A DNA stretch of 64,000 nt from an uncultured Mitsuokella sp. (GTDB lineage: Bacteria; Bacillota; Negativicutes; Selenomonadales; Selenomonadaceae), in assembly GCA_945873115.1 (NCBI GenBank), contig CAMCBT010000004.1, forward strand, positions 1-64,000, in the 5' to 3' direction. The translations under genes were made by a program, and so were the position numbers. Below are positions 62,869-64,000 of the stretch, in pieces (the stretch's first letter is position 1; each line of letters begins with the position of its first letter). Under the pieces are notes generated by a model. It worked only from the letters and a program-made list of their open reading frames with translations, was not told the DNA's origin and searched no databases.

Positions 62869-64000
62869 TTGCCATCGTTGACGGAAGAATTAGAGAACGA
62901 AATCGCAAAGCGTCGGACCTTTGCGATTATTTCACATCCAGATGCGGGAAAAACGACCCTTACAGAGAAATTGTTGCTGTATGGCGGAGCAATTCATCTT
63001 GCAGGTTCCATCAAGTCAAGGAAAACACAGCGACATGCTGTGTCGGACTGGATGGAAATTGAAAAGCAGAGAGGCATTTCTGTAACGAGCTCCGTGCTCC
63101 AATTTGATTATGATGGATGTCGTATCAATATTCTTGATACTCCAGGCCATCAGGACTTTTCGGAGGACACCTATCGCACACTGATGGCTGTAGACAGTGC
63201 GGTGATGGTAATTGACGTTGCAAAAGGAGTCGAGGCACAGACAAAAAAGCTGTTCAAGGTCTGCAAGCAACGTGGAATTCCTATTTTTACGTTTGTCAAC
63301 AAGCTTGATCATTATGGAAAGCTGCCCTTGGATTTGATGGATGAGCTTGAAAATGTTCTTGGTATACGTTCCTACCCTATGAACTGGCCTATTGGTACAG
63401 ACGGACAATATCTAGGGGTCTATGATCGTAGTGAGAAAAAGGTCAAGCTGTTCGCAGAGGATACGACGCATGGGCAGACTGCACGCATCGCGGATATTTA
63501 CGATTTGGATGACCCGAAGGTGCTAGAGCGCATCGGACAGGATACATTGCATTCCCTGCAAGAGGATTTGGCGCTTCTGGATGAAGCGGGGGAGACTTTC
63601 GATTTTTCACGGGTTGCAGCGGGCGACCTGACTCCTATGTATTTTGGTTCAGCCATGACTAATTTTGGTGTGCAAGATTTCCTTGAGGGCTATATTCGAC
63701 TTGCACCGAAGCCAATGCCAAGGATATCGACCCGGGGGGAAATTGCACCAGCAGATTCCCATTTTTCTGCTTTTGTCTTCAAGATCCAGGCAAATATGAA
63801 TCCAGCCCATCGAGATCGGCTCGCATTTATTCGCATTTGCTCGGGAAAATTTGAACGGAATATGACTGTCTGGCATGAGCGTACGGACAAGCTTATCAAG
63901 CTATCTCAGCCACAGCAATTTCTAGCACAGGATCGTCAGATCATTGACACAGCATATCCAGGCGATATCGTAGGGCTTTTTGATCCAGGTGTCTTTGGCA
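62869..64000 (+). CDS. prfC: Peptide chain release factor 3, 3' end missing
   Basis: The first 377 codons of a translational GTPase. It starts at TTG 62869, six bases after AGGAGGA. G1 is HPDAGKTT at 23-30, [12 protein letters not shown] is the switch region, and [14 protein letters not shown] plus FVNKLDH are G3 and G4. The opening [18 protein letters not shown] and [21 protein letters not shown] (as two segments) separate RF3 from EF-G and from LepA. RF3 is about 530 residues, so roughly the last 150 lie beyond the window. It recycles RF1/RF2 after termination. Confidence 0.95.
   Translation, partial: MPSLTEELENEIAKRRTFAIISHPDAGKTTLTEKLLLYGGAIHLAGSIKSRKTQRHAVSDWMEIEKQRGISVTSSVLQFDYDGCRINILDTPGHQDFSEDTYRTLMAVDSAVMVIDVAKGVEAQTKKLFKVCKQRGIPIFTFVNKLDHYGKLPLDLMDELENVLGIRSYPMNWPIGTDGQYLGVYDRSEKKVKLFAEDTTHGQTARIADIYDLDDPKVLERIGQDTLHSLQEDLALLDEAGETFDFSRVAAGDLTPMYFGSAMTNFGVQDFLEGYIRLAPKPMPRISTRGEIAPADSHFSAFVFKIQANMNPAHRDRLAFIRICSGKFERNMTVWHERTDKLIKLSQPQQFLAQDRQIIDTAYPGDIVGLFDPGVFG

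Overview
This 64 kb window is chromosomal core sequence from a member of the Firmicutes. The gene set best fits the Negativicutes, the Firmicutes that have an outer membrane, and within them a Selenomonas/Mitsuokella-like genome. This placement rests on recognised families and gene order, not on a database search. Firmicutes-style neighbourhoods (argR-recN, efp-asp23-amaP-nusB-xseAB-ispA-dxs-tlyA-nadK, scpAB, mutS2, hisZ with short hisG) occur beside cell-shape and division genes typical of rods with a Gram-negative envelope (mreBCD-mrdA-minCDE-rodA). There are three IS relics, no intact mobile element, no prophage and no CRISPR array.

Layout. 1-1,560: 3' part of tRNA-Arg(TCT) and an ArsB/NhaD-type ion transporter. 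1.65-10 kb: a DUF4321 membrane protein, radC, then mreB-mreC-mreD-mrdA-minC-minD-minE-rodA, closed by a strong terminator. 10.1-14.3 kb: a fused radical-SAM/DUF2344 protein and RNase G, closed by a 20-bp hairpin that also serves the opposing operon. 14.3-17.1 kb: glcD-glcF, the only minus-strand protein operon, with a clear promoter. 17.1-20.0 kb: a relic of an ISL3 transposase, a near-consensus promoter, efp, Asp23, amaP, DUF2273 and nusB. 20.0-35.6 kb: a long tightly packed run from xseA to mutS2 covering isoprenoid, NAD, arginine-regulation, recombination and chromosome-segregation genes. 35.6-45.4 kb: a class A PBP, tyrS, yebC, ruvCAB, queH, spoIID and queA; an IS4-type relic lies between spoIID and queA and supplies the last residues of SpoIID. 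45.4-49.8 kb: alaS behind its own promoter, an IS110 relic and a lone HlyD-type adaptor. 49.8-60.4 kb: a TrpR-like regulator followed by the histidine operon hisZ-(HD protein)-hisG-D-C-B-H-A-F-IE, then a SagB-type nitroreductase, an unrecognised small protein and acetolactate decarboxylase. 60.5-64 kb: rplS, lepB, exonuclease III, a Nudix hydrolase and the first part of prfC, cut by the window end.

The most interesting point is in the his operon. All enzymes of histidine synthesis are present except a recognisable histidinol-phosphate phosphatase, and the only extra gene inside the cluster encodes an HD-domain metal-dependent hydrolase translationally coupled to hisZ. Other points worth a second look are a possible 22-codon leader peptide overlapping the efp start, mutually exclusive hairpins between yebC and ruvC, a 28-nt perfect palindrome inside the SagB-like gene, overlapping mini-ORFs before the HlyD gene and an out-of-frame mini-ORF over the rng start.

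Most genes begin close to a Shine-Dalgarno sequence. Seven use TTG (DUF4321, mrdA, xseA, the U32 protein, tyrS, alaS, prfC), and many neighbours overlap by ATGA or TAATG, which points to widespread translational coupling.
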